Source of the DNA: RGIG7213 sp045544195
Lineage (GTDB): Bacteria; Bacillota; Clostridia; Oscillospirales; CAG-272
Reading direction: 5' to 3'
Assembly (NCBI GenBank): GCA_045544195.1
Contig: JAZPYO010000024.1
Location: 1 to 64,000, forward strand
Length of the DNA stretch: 64,000 bases
Shown here: positions 7,899 to 16,110 of the stretch, piece after piece
Position numbering within the stretch: position 1 is the stretch's first letter
How the letters are laid out: each line of letters opens with the position of its first letter
Translations under genes and position numbers: made by a program
Notes under the pieces: generated by a model
What the model was told of the DNA's origin: nothing
Database searches by the model: none
Seen by the model: only the letters and a program-made list of their open reading frames with translations

Positions 7899-9131
7899 AT
7901 GAAAAAGAACTTATTGAAAACGATGTGTGTGACATTATGTGTATGTTTGCTGATATTGTCATCACCTACAACCGCTTTATCGTATTTGTCTGAAATACAA
8001 TTGCCAAAGGCTGAAACTTTTAGTGCACAATCTGCAGCTACAGCAGCTACATCAGGAAAATGTGGTGCTAATGTAACATATACCATTAGCGACGATGGAA
8101 TTCTCACCTTAAAAGGCACGGGCAGTACGTATGATTACTCAATCACAGGCAAAAATGATATGCCGACGTATCCATGGTACAATAAAGGGGTGGAATCTAT
8201 CGTTATAGGAGATGGTATAACCGTAATTGGAGAGTATTTATTCACGCAGCTTTCGATAACATCTTTAACGGTGCCAGATGGAGTTATTGAGATTAAGAGA
8301 GGAGCGTTTGCAGAATGCAATTCGCTTACAACGATTTCGCTTCCTAATAGTTTGGAAGATATAGGGGCATATGCATTTGCTGCTTGCCCTGCGTTGAAAA
8401 CGGTGACGATTCCTGGAAGTGTTAAGAATATTGGCGAATATGCATTTTATGCAAATGATTTTGAATCTGTAATTATCGGAAATGGTGTTTCCGTTATACC
8501 AGAATACACGTTTGCATTTTGCTCTAATCTTAAATTTATAACTATTCCTAATAGCATACTTTCAATAAAAGATAATGCTTTTAATTTGTTTAACGATGTT
8601 ACAACTGTATATTATGACGGAACGGAGCACGAATGGTCAAATATAGAAATCGGTGCCGATAATGAGCGTCTTACTAATGCTAATATAACGTTTAGACCGG
8701 TGAATAACAGCATTTCTGGTTTGATTTCTGGTGTTGGAAATATTGAGGACATTTTGATACAGATTGTTGACGAAAATGGTAATGTTATCGGAACAGCAAA
8801 TATTGAAAACGGAAAGTATTCGTTTGATGATATTGAAAAAGGTGCATACATCTTAAAAATCAGCAAACAAAACTACACAAATCGTAGCTATAAATTTAAT
8901 TCTGAAGAAAATATGATACTTGATGTGCAGCTTAACCTCACAGGTGACATAAATGGCGATGGTAAGATTAATGCAAAGGACAAAAAAATGATGTTTAATC
9001 ATATTGACGGTAATGAAATTCTTATCGATTATCCCTTTGATGTCGGAGATATTAACGGTGATGGTGAAATAAACACCAAAGATAAAAAGCTTATATACAA
9101 TTACATTTCAAATGGTATATTTGCTACATAA
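7899..9131 (+). CDS. LRR_5 (BspA-type) protein with C-terminal dockerin
   Basis: 410-residue secreted protein. Signal peptide about 1-27; N-terminal Ser/Ala-rich segment; LRR_5/BspA repeats about 90-245 (IKRGAFAEC, IGAYAFAAC, IGEYAFYA); a carboxypeptidase-regulatory-like beta domain about 270-345; and a type I dockerin at about 350-408 with two clean loops, GDINGDGKINAKDK and GDINGDGEINTKDK. A strong AAGGAGG stands before the ATG. Codons are clearly more AT-rich than in dpaAB or the 10196-14446 gene. The next gene encodes a membrane-anchored cohesin, a plausible docking partner. The recognition positions (KDKK in both repeats) differ from the KDII of the other dockerins here. Confidence 0.85.
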   Translation: MKKNLLKTMCVTLCVCLLILSSPTTALSYLSEIQLPKAETFSAQSAATAATSGKCGANVTYTISDDGILTLKGTGSTYDYSITGKNDMPTYPWYNKGVESIVIGDGITVIGEYLFTQLSITSLTVPDGVIEIKRGAFAECNSLTTISLPNSLEDIGAYAFAACPALKTVTIPGSVKNIGEYAFYANDFESVIIGNGVSVIPEYTFAFCSNLKFITIPNSILSIKDNAFNLFNDVTTVYYDGTEHEWSNIEIGADNERLTNANITFRPVNNSISGLISGVGNIEDILIQIVDENGNVIGTANIENGKYSFDDIEKGAYILKISKQNYTNRSYKFNSEENMILDVQLNLTGDINGDGKINAKDKKMMFNHIDGNEILIDYPFDVGDINGDGEINTKDKKLIYNYISNGIFAT

Positions 9132-9155
9132 GTTGAAAATGGGAGAATGTTTATT

Positions 9156-10100
9156 ATGAAAAGCAAAACTATATCTGTTTTAGCGGTACTTTCGGTGTTG
9201 CTTTCGTTACTTTCAATATCTGTATCGGCGGTTGACGATGTTACATTTTATGTAACATCCAACAAAGACATTTGTCATCCAGGGGAAACGGTGGACATAT
9301 CCGTGGAGCTAGGCCATGTTGAGAATATGGGAGGGCTTGAGTTTTACGTAAAGGTTCCCGAGGGTTTAACAGTTATACAGTCGACTGTGAGCATTCCCGA
9401 CGGACTTACCGAAATTATTGATTCTGATGGCGAAATAGTGATTCCCCAAAGTGCTAATTCTTTCAAGTGGTCATATAGTGCAAAAAATGATGGATATACG
9501 GGTACAGATCGGATTACAATACTTAGTTTTACGTGCAAACTTGCAGACGATATATCATTTGGCGAGAAGACTATAACATTGATGGTTGAAACCTATTTTG
9601 ATAATGACAGTCTTGATGAGATACCGTATATCGTAGAGTCGTGTACGATATCAATACAAAAACAACATATATGTGTTTATGATCAGAAGATTGCTAACGA
9701 AAAATATATAAAAACAGCAGGAACTTGCAAGGAAGGAGCAGTGTATTTTTATAGCTGTAAATGCGGTGAAATAGGCGAGGAAACATTTAACGGTGAAATG
9801 TCTCCAGAAAAGCATACTGGAGGTACACGTATTGAAAATGCCGTGCCAAACGATTGCAAAAAAGACGGATATACCGGTGATATATATTGTAACGGATGCG
9901 ATAAAAAACTTTCAAATGGTGAGATATTAAATGTTACTGGTGAGCACAAAGATGCAGACAATGATGGTCTCTGCGATGTATGTACTGTATCCATAAAATT
10001 TACTGAACCCAGTAATAATGTGTTAATTTTTGTGTTGATTCTAATGGCAGTAGCATTATCTTGTGGCGTAATAATATATTTTCGCGTTTTTAAACATTAA
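9156..10100 (+). CDS. Membrane-anchored cohesin-domain protein
   Basis: 314 residues starting at the ATG at 9156, because GGGAG at 9141-9145 is ten bases away; the in-frame ATG at 9147 would be only one base from it. Signal peptide 1-26, a cohesin-like beta sandwich about 30-170 (features such as GETVDISVELG and FYVKVPEGL), a Cys-rich region about 170-275 with paired CxxC/CxC motifs, and a C-terminal membrane segment about 287-308 followed by a short basic tail. There is no sortase LPxTG. It is 24 bases behind the LRR-dockerin gene and probably co-transcribed. The cohesin call is based on fold-like sequence features and is less certain than for 37255-39057. Confidence 0.65.
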   Translation: MKSKTISVLAVLSVLLSLLSISVSAVDDVTFYVTSNKDICHPGETVDISVELGHVENMGGLEFYVKVPEGLTVIQSTVSIPDGLTEIIDSDGEIVIPQSANSFKWSYSAKNDGYTGTDRITILSFTCKLADDISFGEKTITLMVETYFDNDSLDEIPYIVESCTISIQKQHICVYDQKIANEKYIKTAGTCKEGAVYFYSCKCGEIGEETFNGEMSPEKHTGGTRIENAVPNDCKKDGYTGDIYCNGCDKKLSNGEILNVTGEHKDADNDGLCDVCTVSIKFTEPSNNVLIFVLILMAVALSCGVIIYFRVFKH

Positions 10101-10125
10101 AATTGCAATCCAAATCGAATAAAAG

Positions 10126-10168
10126 AACAAAATCGGCTTTTGCATTCAATGTAAGAGCCGATTTTGTT
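10126..10168. terminator. Bidirectional terminator
   Basis: Perfect 13-bp inverted repeat (AACAAAATCGGCT at 10126-10138 with its complement at 10156-10168), with A and T runs in the arms, between the convergent genes ending at 10100 and 10196. Confidence 0.85.
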
Positions 10169-10195
10169 GTTGCTATATAGTTTTACTAAATTATA

Positions 10196-13100
10196 TTATT
10201 CGCTTACCTTTTTGACAAGTGCTTCGTATTCTCCGATTGAAATAGCACCGTTTTCGTCTGTGTCTATCGCCGCTTTTCTAAGATCATCGGTGTGAACGCC
10301 GTTCATTATCTTCTTTGCTCTGATGATGTCCTTTGCGTTTACAAAGCCGTCGCCGTTAACATCGTTTTCAACGATGAGGTAAACGCTCGGTGCATCGCCC
10401 GTGCTGAAATACCGTGTGATCTTGCTTCCCGAGACTACGCCGTCTGACAGCTTTACGTTTCCGTCAAACATTGAAAGCAGCTCCTGCTCGTTCATATTTT
10501 CGGGAACCTTTATAACGGAATATCCGTTTTGCGTTTCAACCTGATATTCGGCGTTATTTTTGCTCGTCGTTCTGAATTCGGACGGCTTACCTGCAGTAAA
10601 ATCAATAAACGAAGGGAAGTGGTCGCACATTATCGATGTTGTGCTGTTCATCGGAACCTTGAATCGTGCTATGCGCACAAGATCATTTACATGGAATATG
10701 TCAAGTGCCTTCGTCATTGAGCCGGAAGCAGGGGATGAGGTCGTTGTCGGGTGCGAGGTTCGGAGCAGGAAAAGATCTCTTTCGGTGATAAATCTGCAAT
10801 CGCGGAGCACGCCTGTTTGTGAAAATACGGGGTATCCTACGTCGGTTGAATACGTGTTGTAGTCACCCATATTTACAACGGCACAGTCGTACTGTGATGT
10901 GAGTCTGGTCGTAAGATCAACGATTTCCTGAGCGTTTATGGCACGTATCGGGTCAGCCTTCGTTCTGTCGCTCAGATGGAAGAAGTGCGTTGTTGATATG
11001 GCGAATTTCTCTCCCGTCGTCTTATCCTGCAAAACTGCCCACGTTACGTTGTGACCGGGATACGCGCTTTCGCCCGACAGCTTGAACCAGCCCTTTGCTA
11101 TGCAGTTGAATCTCGCCGTTTTGTATGCAAGAGGGGTGAAGTTCTGTGTTCCCGTCGTTATCATTTCGTTACCGAGCACCGTATATCCGAGGGATTGGAG
11201 CTTCGGCGTGAGATTTGCCGTAAACGTAGCACAGTATTCCTGAAATCCTATAACGTCAGGCTGATAATATTTGAACGTATTTACAAAGTTCGTTATTCTC
11301 GTAAGATCCTGATAAAGCTCGTAACGCAGTACGTTACACGTCATTGCTCTGAACGAGGCACCGTCTGCAAGCGGAAGATGATTTACAGATTCATCAAACG
11401 TTTTTACTGTGTTGGAGCAAAGTGTAGTCAGATCGACAACGCTCGTTGTCGCCTTGGCTGCATCAATTACCGTCTGCACGGCATATTCTGCCGCCAGAGC
11501 GTTACCGCCTATTATGAATATGTTTCCGTATCTTCCCAATATAGCGTATTTGCCCGTGCCTATGCTCATTCCGGAGGGCATATATGCCGCTGCACTTTCA
11601 GGACTTCCAACAACTATCTGTCTGTAGGCTGCGTGCTTGTCAAAGGGAACTAACGTTACGTCCTTACCTGTGTAGTATTGCAGATCGTCAGCCAGAAGTC
11701 TCGCCGCTTCGTAATATCCCATATAGTCCGTTGATTCTTCTGCAAAGTATGCTACACGCAATTTTGAAGCATCGTCGTTATACAAAGAAACGGATCTTTC
11801 GGGATACGTTATTCTTTTTTGTGTGCTTGTGAATACCTTTCCGCTTCCGTCCTTTACATAAGGATCAATGCAGATTATATCGCCTTTGCTTATAGGAAAG
11901 CTGTTTGCTGTCACGGTGAATGCTCCGTTTGAAGCAATGCTGCCTGCAGGCAGGAACACTCTTGAATTCTTTATAGTGCCGTCGCCCTTTACCGTATATA
12001 CGGCAAAGCCGAGCTCGGAATAAGCTGAATTGGGAGCGTAGCCCTTGAGTGTCAGCTTGTTAGTGCCGACGGTGTATGAATCCAAATGTACGTTTATGAA
12101 CTGACCGCTGTAAAGCTTTCCGGGAGATGACGTTGTCATTTCAGTTCCGCCCGCAAAGTAAGGGGAGCTTGCTATTGACGTATCGGTTACGTTCAGATAG
12201 CTGTACATCGGGGGCAGACCGTCAGCATCCGGCTCGCCCGTAAGCAACGTGGGGAAAACGGCTGTGAACGGGTAAGTTGACGCTATTTCCTTAATAATGT
12301 CGGGCAAAAACTTCGCAAGTGCCTTGCGGTACGTTTCCTCGTCTGCAAAATCGTAGTAGTTAAAGGAGTAGTTTTTATTTACTGTTTCCTGAGTAAAATG
12401 GATAGCGTACGAATCGGAATAATTGATTATAAGATTGACGTCGTCCTTTGTTACGGGAATCGCAGCAGAGCCGTTTGCAGCGCCTAATGTCGATCCGTTT
12501 GAAAGACGTATGTTTGCGTTTGAGGGCTTCACAAGTGATACTGCGAAAGCCGCGTGTCTGTCAGGCAAAAATCCTACACCGCACTTTGAATGTATCTTCG
12601 TTGCAGGGTGAATGTCGCCAAGATCGTTATAATTTACAACACGGGCAACGGTTACGTTGCTCATATCACAGCCCTGACTTTGCCAATAGGATCTGAAATC
12701 GTCTACCGTCTTATCCTTGCCGTTGCTGGATGCAAACCAGATGACAGCTACCGCATTGGGCTTCAGCACTATGCCTGTATCAGACACGGTCAATGCGTTA
12801 ACGGCAGAGGGAACAAGTGAATCGGATATACCGATCAGACGCTGAATTGAGTTTCTTTCAGCCTTTCCCGAGTTAACGTATGCGCTTCTGATAACGGTGT
12901 AACCGTCAAGTGATACGTTTGATCTTGATGTGTTTACTATCTCGATAAATTCGTATATGCCGTTTGAAGGGCAGGGGGATACCTCACTTACCGCAAGAGC
13001 GCCCCTTTCTCCCTTTGTGTTTGTCTTCTGACATTCCTCTGTAAGATTTACCAGATCCTCATTAAAGCTTGTCATATTGTATTTTACCCGTGACCGTACG

Positions 13101-14446
13101 CCTGCTGCTGAAAGATGCGAGGTTTTTGCAGATGCCCATTCCGTTGCTGTACCTCCTACGGTTATAACGGGTGTTATGCCGGATGTTATGTCTATTTTTT
13201 CTGAAAGCTTCACGTCGGATATGCCCCAGACGAAGCAATCGGTGAACGATGCAGTCTGCGATGCGTCCGTTATCTGAACGTATGATGCAATTTGTGAAGA
13301 ATTTGCACCTGTACAGCTTATTTCACCGCAATATACGAAGTTGGAAACGCTGATAACGTCACCTCTGAATATAGAGGCAAGACCGCCTGCGTAGTTGGCT
13401 GACGAAAGATGTGCAAACGTAACTGCATTAGTTAACGTAAATGCGACGTTTACGTTGTAGCCGAGAATACCGCCGACGTACGACGTGCTTGCTGTATAAT
13501 CGCCTGCTGTAACTACGTTCGTAAGAGTTATTTTCGGATAAGTTGAAGGGTCGGCTGCTGTTGAAGATGAATATCCGTCACCGCCTACTATACCGCCGAC
13601 ATGTTGATTTGCGTTGATGGTTGCGTTTACCGCAACGTTGTTGCATTCTATAAGCTTGCAGTTCATTCTTCCGAGAATACCGCCGACGTAATTGCCGCCT
13701 GAGGTAAGAGCTACGCCGTATACCGTGCAGTTGCTTGCGTTGACAGTGCCACTTGAAAGGCCGATAAGACCGCCGACGTTATTGCCTGTTGCACCGACGG
13801 TGCTGCTCAGTACCTCACAGTCATTGAACGTTGCCTGCTTTGACGAAGAGCCGATAAAGCCGCCTGCACTTGCACCGCTTGATGTTACGTTTACGGCGCT
13901 TGAGCAGTTTGTGAAGGACGCCTTTGCGGAGTTAAGCCCTATGTATCCGCCGATCACACCAGCACCCGATACCGTGCCCGAAATACTGCAGTTTTCAAAC
14001 GTCACACCCGAAATATTCTGAGCAACGAAGCCTGCAATATTTGATCCTGTTCCCGCAGCCATTGAAACGGTGACGGTCAGATCTTTTACTGTCGCACCGC
14101 CGCTGTATCCGATAAGCGCCTGATTTGACGTGTCTGCTGATGCAGTCAGAGAAGAAAGGATATAGCCGTTTCCGTCTATCGTTCCGCTGTACGGGGTGCT
14201 TTTATTTGTTGCTATACAGATAGGTGACGTAACGGCAATATCACTTGCCAATGTGATATTGTAGCTGTAATTACCGCCGTTGATATATCCTATGGCAGTC
14301 TGCAAGCCTGTAAAGTTGTAGACCGTGTAGGTATTTGTTGATGAATCAAACTTATAATCGTCCGTTACCTCTTCTGCAATAACGGTGCTGAGCGTTGAGA
14401 TCATCATAACGGCAATAAGAAAAATGCTGACGAGCCTTTTCTTCAT
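10196..14446 (-). CDS. Giant secreted multidomain EEP-family nuclease/phosphatase with dockerin
   Basis: 1416 residues. In order: signal peptide (1-25); GLUG-type beta-helix repeats about 90-440 (VGGLIG, VGGILG, VGGIVG); a lamin-tail-like domain about 480-620 (FIEIVNTSRSNVSLDGY); beta-rich regions; a segment about 880-1010 resembling the N-terminal domain seen before some glycosidases (YYEAARLLADDLQYYTG, IVVGSPES); an endonuclease/exonuclease/phosphatase domain about 1030-1290; and a dockerin about 1360-1413. The EEP catalytic set appears complete: TCNVLR (~1037), GFQEY (~1067), TTHFFH (~1153), GDYNT (~1193), DHFPSF (~1275). The family includes DNase I, exonuclease III and sphingomyelinases, so DNA, RNA, lipid or inositol phosphate are all possible substrates. 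The second dockerin loop is EF-hand-like (DTDENGAISIGE). Confidence 0.85.
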   Translation of the reverse strand: MKKRLVSIFLIAVMMISTLSTVIAEEVTDDYKFDSSTNTYTVYNFTGLQTAIGYINGGNYSYNITLASDIAVTSPICIATNKSTPYSGTIDGNGYILSSLTASADTSNQALIGYSGGATVKDLTVTVSMAAGTGSNIAGFVAQNISGVTFENCSISGTVSGAGVIGGYIGLNSAKASFTNCSSAVNVTSSGASAGGFIGSSSKQATFNDCEVLSSTVGATGNNVGGLIGLSSGTVNASNCTVYGVALTSGGNYVGGILGRMNCKLIECNNVAVNATINANQHVGGIVGGDGYSSSTAADPSTYPKITLTNVVTAGDYTASTSYVGGILGYNVNVAFTLTNAVTFAHLSSANYAGGLASIFRGDVISVSNFVYCGEISCTGANSSQIASYVQITDASQTASFTDCFVWGISDVKLSEKIDITSGITPVITVGGTATEWASAKTSHLSAAGVRSRVKYNMTSFNEDLVNLTEECQKTNTKGERGALAVSEVSPCPSNGIYEFIEIVNTSRSNVSLDGYTVIRSAYVNSGKAERNSIQRLIGISDSLVPSAVNALTVSDTGIVLKPNAVAVIWFASSNGKDKTVDDFRSYWQSQGCDMSNVTVARVVNYNDLGDIHPATKIHSKCGVGFLPDRHAAFAVSLVKPSNANIRLSNGSTLGAANGSAAIPVTKDDVNLIINYSDSYAIHFTQETVNKNYSFNYYDFADEETYRKALAKFLPDIIKEIASTYPFTAVFPTLLTGEPDADGLPPMYSYLNVTDTSIASSPYFAGGTEMTTSSPGKLYSGQFINVHLDSYTVGTNKLTLKGYAPNSAYSELGFAVYTVKGDGTIKNSRVFLPAGSIASNGAFTVTANSFPISKGDIICIDPYVKDGSGKVFTSTQKRITYPERSVSLYNDDASKLRVAYFAEESTDYMGYYEAARLLADDLQYYTGKDVTLVPFDKHAAYRQIVVGSPESAAAYMPSGMSIGTGKYAILGRYGNIFIIGGNALAAEYAVQTVIDAAKATTSVVDLTTLCSNTVKTFDESVNHLPLADGASFRAMTCNVLRYELYQDLTRITNFVNTFKYYQPDVIGFQEYCATFTANLTPKLQSLGYTVLGNEMITTGTQNFTPLAYKTARFNCIAKGWFKLSGESAYPGHNVTWAVLQDKTTGEKFAISTTHFFHLSDRTKADPIRAINAQEIVDLTTRLTSQYDCAVVNMGDYNTYSTDVGYPVFSQTGVLRDCRFITERDLFLLRTSHPTTTSSPASGSMTKALDIFHVNDLVRIARFKVPMNSTTSIMCDHFPSFIDFTAGKPSEFRTTSKNNAEYQVETQNGYSVIKVPENMNEQELLSMFDGNVKLSDGVVSGSKITRYFSTGDAPSVYLIVENDVNGDGFVNAKDIIRAKKIMNGVHTDDLRKAAIDTDENGAISIGEYEALVKKVSE

Positions 14447-14507
14447 TTGTTTTTCCTCATTTCATATGTTTTCAATGCGTGTAATAACGCAAATGTTTAT
14501 ATATTTA

Positions 14508-14536
14508 CTTATATCATAATATATAAAAAAAGTCAA
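14508..14536 (-). promoter_or_regulatory. Sigma-A promoter of the EEP-dockerin gene
   Basis: On the minus strand: TTGACT (14536-14531), 17 bases, TATAAG (14513-14508). The expected transcript start gives a leader of about 55 bases before the ATG at 14446. Confidence 0.65.
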
Positions 14537-14738
14537 TATAATTTGTTCGAATTAGTGATTTTGACGGTAAAATATCGTAGGGCGGATCACTGATGCCGAA
14601 AGTCAAACGGTATGTGAAAATGAAACGGCGCTTGTGTCAAACACTATATGTTGTGTTGGCACACTCGCGCTCGTTATTAAATCGTTAACATTTCGTTTTT
14701 TTTTTTTTTTTTTTACATATTAAGACTTTATTAACGTC

Positions 14739-14766
14739 TTGTTTTTGGCATATCTTGTGGTATACT
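14739..14766 (+). promoter_or_regulatory. Sigma-A promoter of the Thr/Pro-rich lipoprotein gene
   Basis: TTGTTT (14739-14744), 16 bases, TATACT (14761-14766); 47 bases from the -10 to the ATG at 14814, which follows a good AAGGAGAG site. Confidence 0.6.
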
Positions 14767-14813
14767 GTTTTTTATCACTGATAAAATATTATTACTAAAA
14801 AGGAGAGTCAAAT

Positions 14814-15596
14814 ATGAAAAAAGCATTTATTTCAACTGTTTCATTAGCACTTGTTTTCTCAATGGCGTTATCATTTGCTTCATGTGACGGCGATGATGAT
14901 GTAACGAAAGAAAACACAAGCACGGCAACTGAGGCAACACAGACAAATGCACCCCAAGCAACCGAAAAGCAGACGGAAAAGCAGACGGAAAAGGCTACCG
15001 ATGCTCAAACAGACACGCCCGATGCGACAGAGCCTGCAGAGGATCCTGCAACGGATGCTACCGTTACAGATGCACCCGTAACCGACGCACCTGTAACGAA
15101 TGCGCCTGTAACGACGATACCTGAAACGAAAGCTCCCGAAACGTCAGCGCCTGCAGAGGATACAACTAAAGCACCCGAAACTGAAGCACCCGTTGAAGAT
15201 ACGACATCCCCTGTAACAACAAAGCCTGAAGAGGACACAACAGCCCCCGCGACCACCGCCCCGGGACAAGACCCGAACGTAGACTATTCAGAGTGGGGCA
15301 AGCACGGATTTGAAAACCTGCTCCCCATACCTTTGCCTTTCAGCGATGAGAAAGCGGATTGGAAAAGTAAAAAAACGAGTTCAACTTATTTTCAAGTCAA
15401 AAATTATAAAATGATATACTTTGAAGATAATGACGATTTTGTAAGTGCTATAAAAGAATATGCAGAAAAATATGTAGCACTCGGATATACTCCTGAATTT
15501 GAAGAATACGTTTTTATGGTATATTCCGAAACGGAACTCTTTAAATTCACGTGCAGTGCCCACGGTTATGTCTCCATTGACATGACAATTCTCTGA
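14814..15596 (+). CDS. Thr/Pro-rich spacer lipoprotein, function unknown
   Basis: 260 residues. Signal ends in the lipobox FASC with C24 as lipidation site. Residues about 30-155 are low complexity, built from TDAPVTDAPVTNAPV-like and ETKAPETSAPAED-like units, typical of flexible wall-spanning spacers. Residues about 158-260 form a small unrecognised domain rich in aromatic and acidic residues (YFQVKNYKMIYFED, FEEYVFMVYSE). The architecture, a lipid anchor, spacer and small head, suggests a surface-displayed binding protein. No homologous family was recognised. Confidence 0.75.
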   Translation: MKKAFISTVSLALVFSMALSFASCDGDDDVTKENTSTATEATQTNAPQATEKQTEKQTEKATDAQTDTPDATEPAEDPATDATVTDAPVTDAPVTNAPVTTIPETKAPETSAPAEDTTKAPETEAPVEDTTSPVTTKPEEDTTAPATTAPGQDPNVDYSEWGKHGFENLLPIPLPFSDEKADWKSKKTSSTYFQVKNYKMIYFEDNDDFVSAIKEYAEKYVALGYTPEFEEYVFMVYSETELFKFTCSAHGYVSIDMTIL

Positions 15597-15637
15597 TAAT
15601 TATGTCCGCACGCAATATCAAGATAAGTTAATTTAAC

Positions 15638-15687
15638 AACACCGAAGGTGTTACGCCTCGCCCCGTGGGGGGGCGGGGACGAGGCGT
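15638..15687. repeat. GAA-triloop hairpin followed by a GC-rich hairpin
   Basis: AACACC-GAA-GGTGTT (15638-15652) is a perfect triloop hairpin of the same design as those at 18-83. Directly after it, 15653-15664 pairs with 15675-15687 (12 bp, one bulged A) around a G-rich loop. No T-run follows, so this is not an ordinary terminator. A degenerate copy (AACACCATAAGGCGTTACG) begins near 15739. Region 15597-15813 contains nothing else that I can support. Confidence 0.6.
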
Positions 15688-15813
15688 TTGCTACGTTATG
15701 CGAACGCTATCGTGTCCGTCAATCAGGTGTAAAAAATAACACCATAAGGCGTTACGTCTGCTCCTGCTGCGGTATGTGAACGAAGCGTTTAACTGAATAC
15801 ATTTATAATGTCA

Positions 15814-15858
15814 AAAAAACAGGAATAAAGGAGTCAGATCCTTTATTCCTGCTTTTTT
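15814..15858. terminator. Bidirectional terminator
   Basis: Perfect 13-bp stem (15820-15832 with 15839-15851), six-base loop, A-run on the left and T6 on the right; it serves the convergent genes ending at 15596 and 15869. Confidence 0.88.
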
Positions 15859-15868
15859 GTATCAGCAA

Positions 15869-16096
15869 TTATTTTACTGCATTCTTAAGATAATCGGCAA
15901 CGTCGCCAACCGTTACGAAGTTCTTGATGTCATCGTCATCTATTTCAATGTTGTACTTATCCTCGCAAAGAAGAACGAGGTCTGCAAGCTCTATTGAATT
16001 GATGCCGAGATCGTTTATAAGCTCAGATTCGGGCTTGATCGTATCGGGGTCTATTTCCAGCTGCTTTACAAGTGTTACTTTAAGTTCTTCAAACAT
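15869..16096 (-). CDS. Acyl carrier protein
   Basis: 75-residue acidic acyl carrier protein. The expected phosphopantetheine serine is S34 in DLGINSIEL; the usual DSLD/E context is replaced by NSIE, a form seen in specialised carrier proteins. A strong AAGGAG precedes the start. The gene follows the acyl-activating enzyme by 14 bases on the same strand, so the pair probably forms an acyl-ACP ligase and its carrier rather than the primary fatty-acid synthesis ACP. No ketosynthase or phosphopantetheinyl transferase lies nearby, and the product is unknown. Confidence 0.9.
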   Translation of the reverse strand: MFEELKVTLVKQLEIDPDTIKPESELINDLGINSIELADLVLLCEDKYNIEIDDDDIKNFVTVGDVADYLKNAVK

Positions 16097-16110
16097 AATA
16101 ATCTCCTTAA

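Larger units (their letters stand above)
14447..14813. other. Divergent intergenic region with 19-T homopolymer
   Basis: 367 bases without a gene. It holds the minus-strand promoter at 14508-14536, the plus-strand promoter at 14739-14766, and an uninterrupted run of 19 T at 14696-14714 about 25 bases upstream of the plus-strand -35. The stretch 14550-14690 shows no ORF or clear RNA structure. Confidence 0.6.

Noticed and set aside
15005..15256. Minus-strand low-complexity Val/Ser/Gly reading frame
   Set aside because: Mirror of the Thr/Pro repeats of the lipoprotein gene; repeats of this kind leave the opposite strand open by composition.
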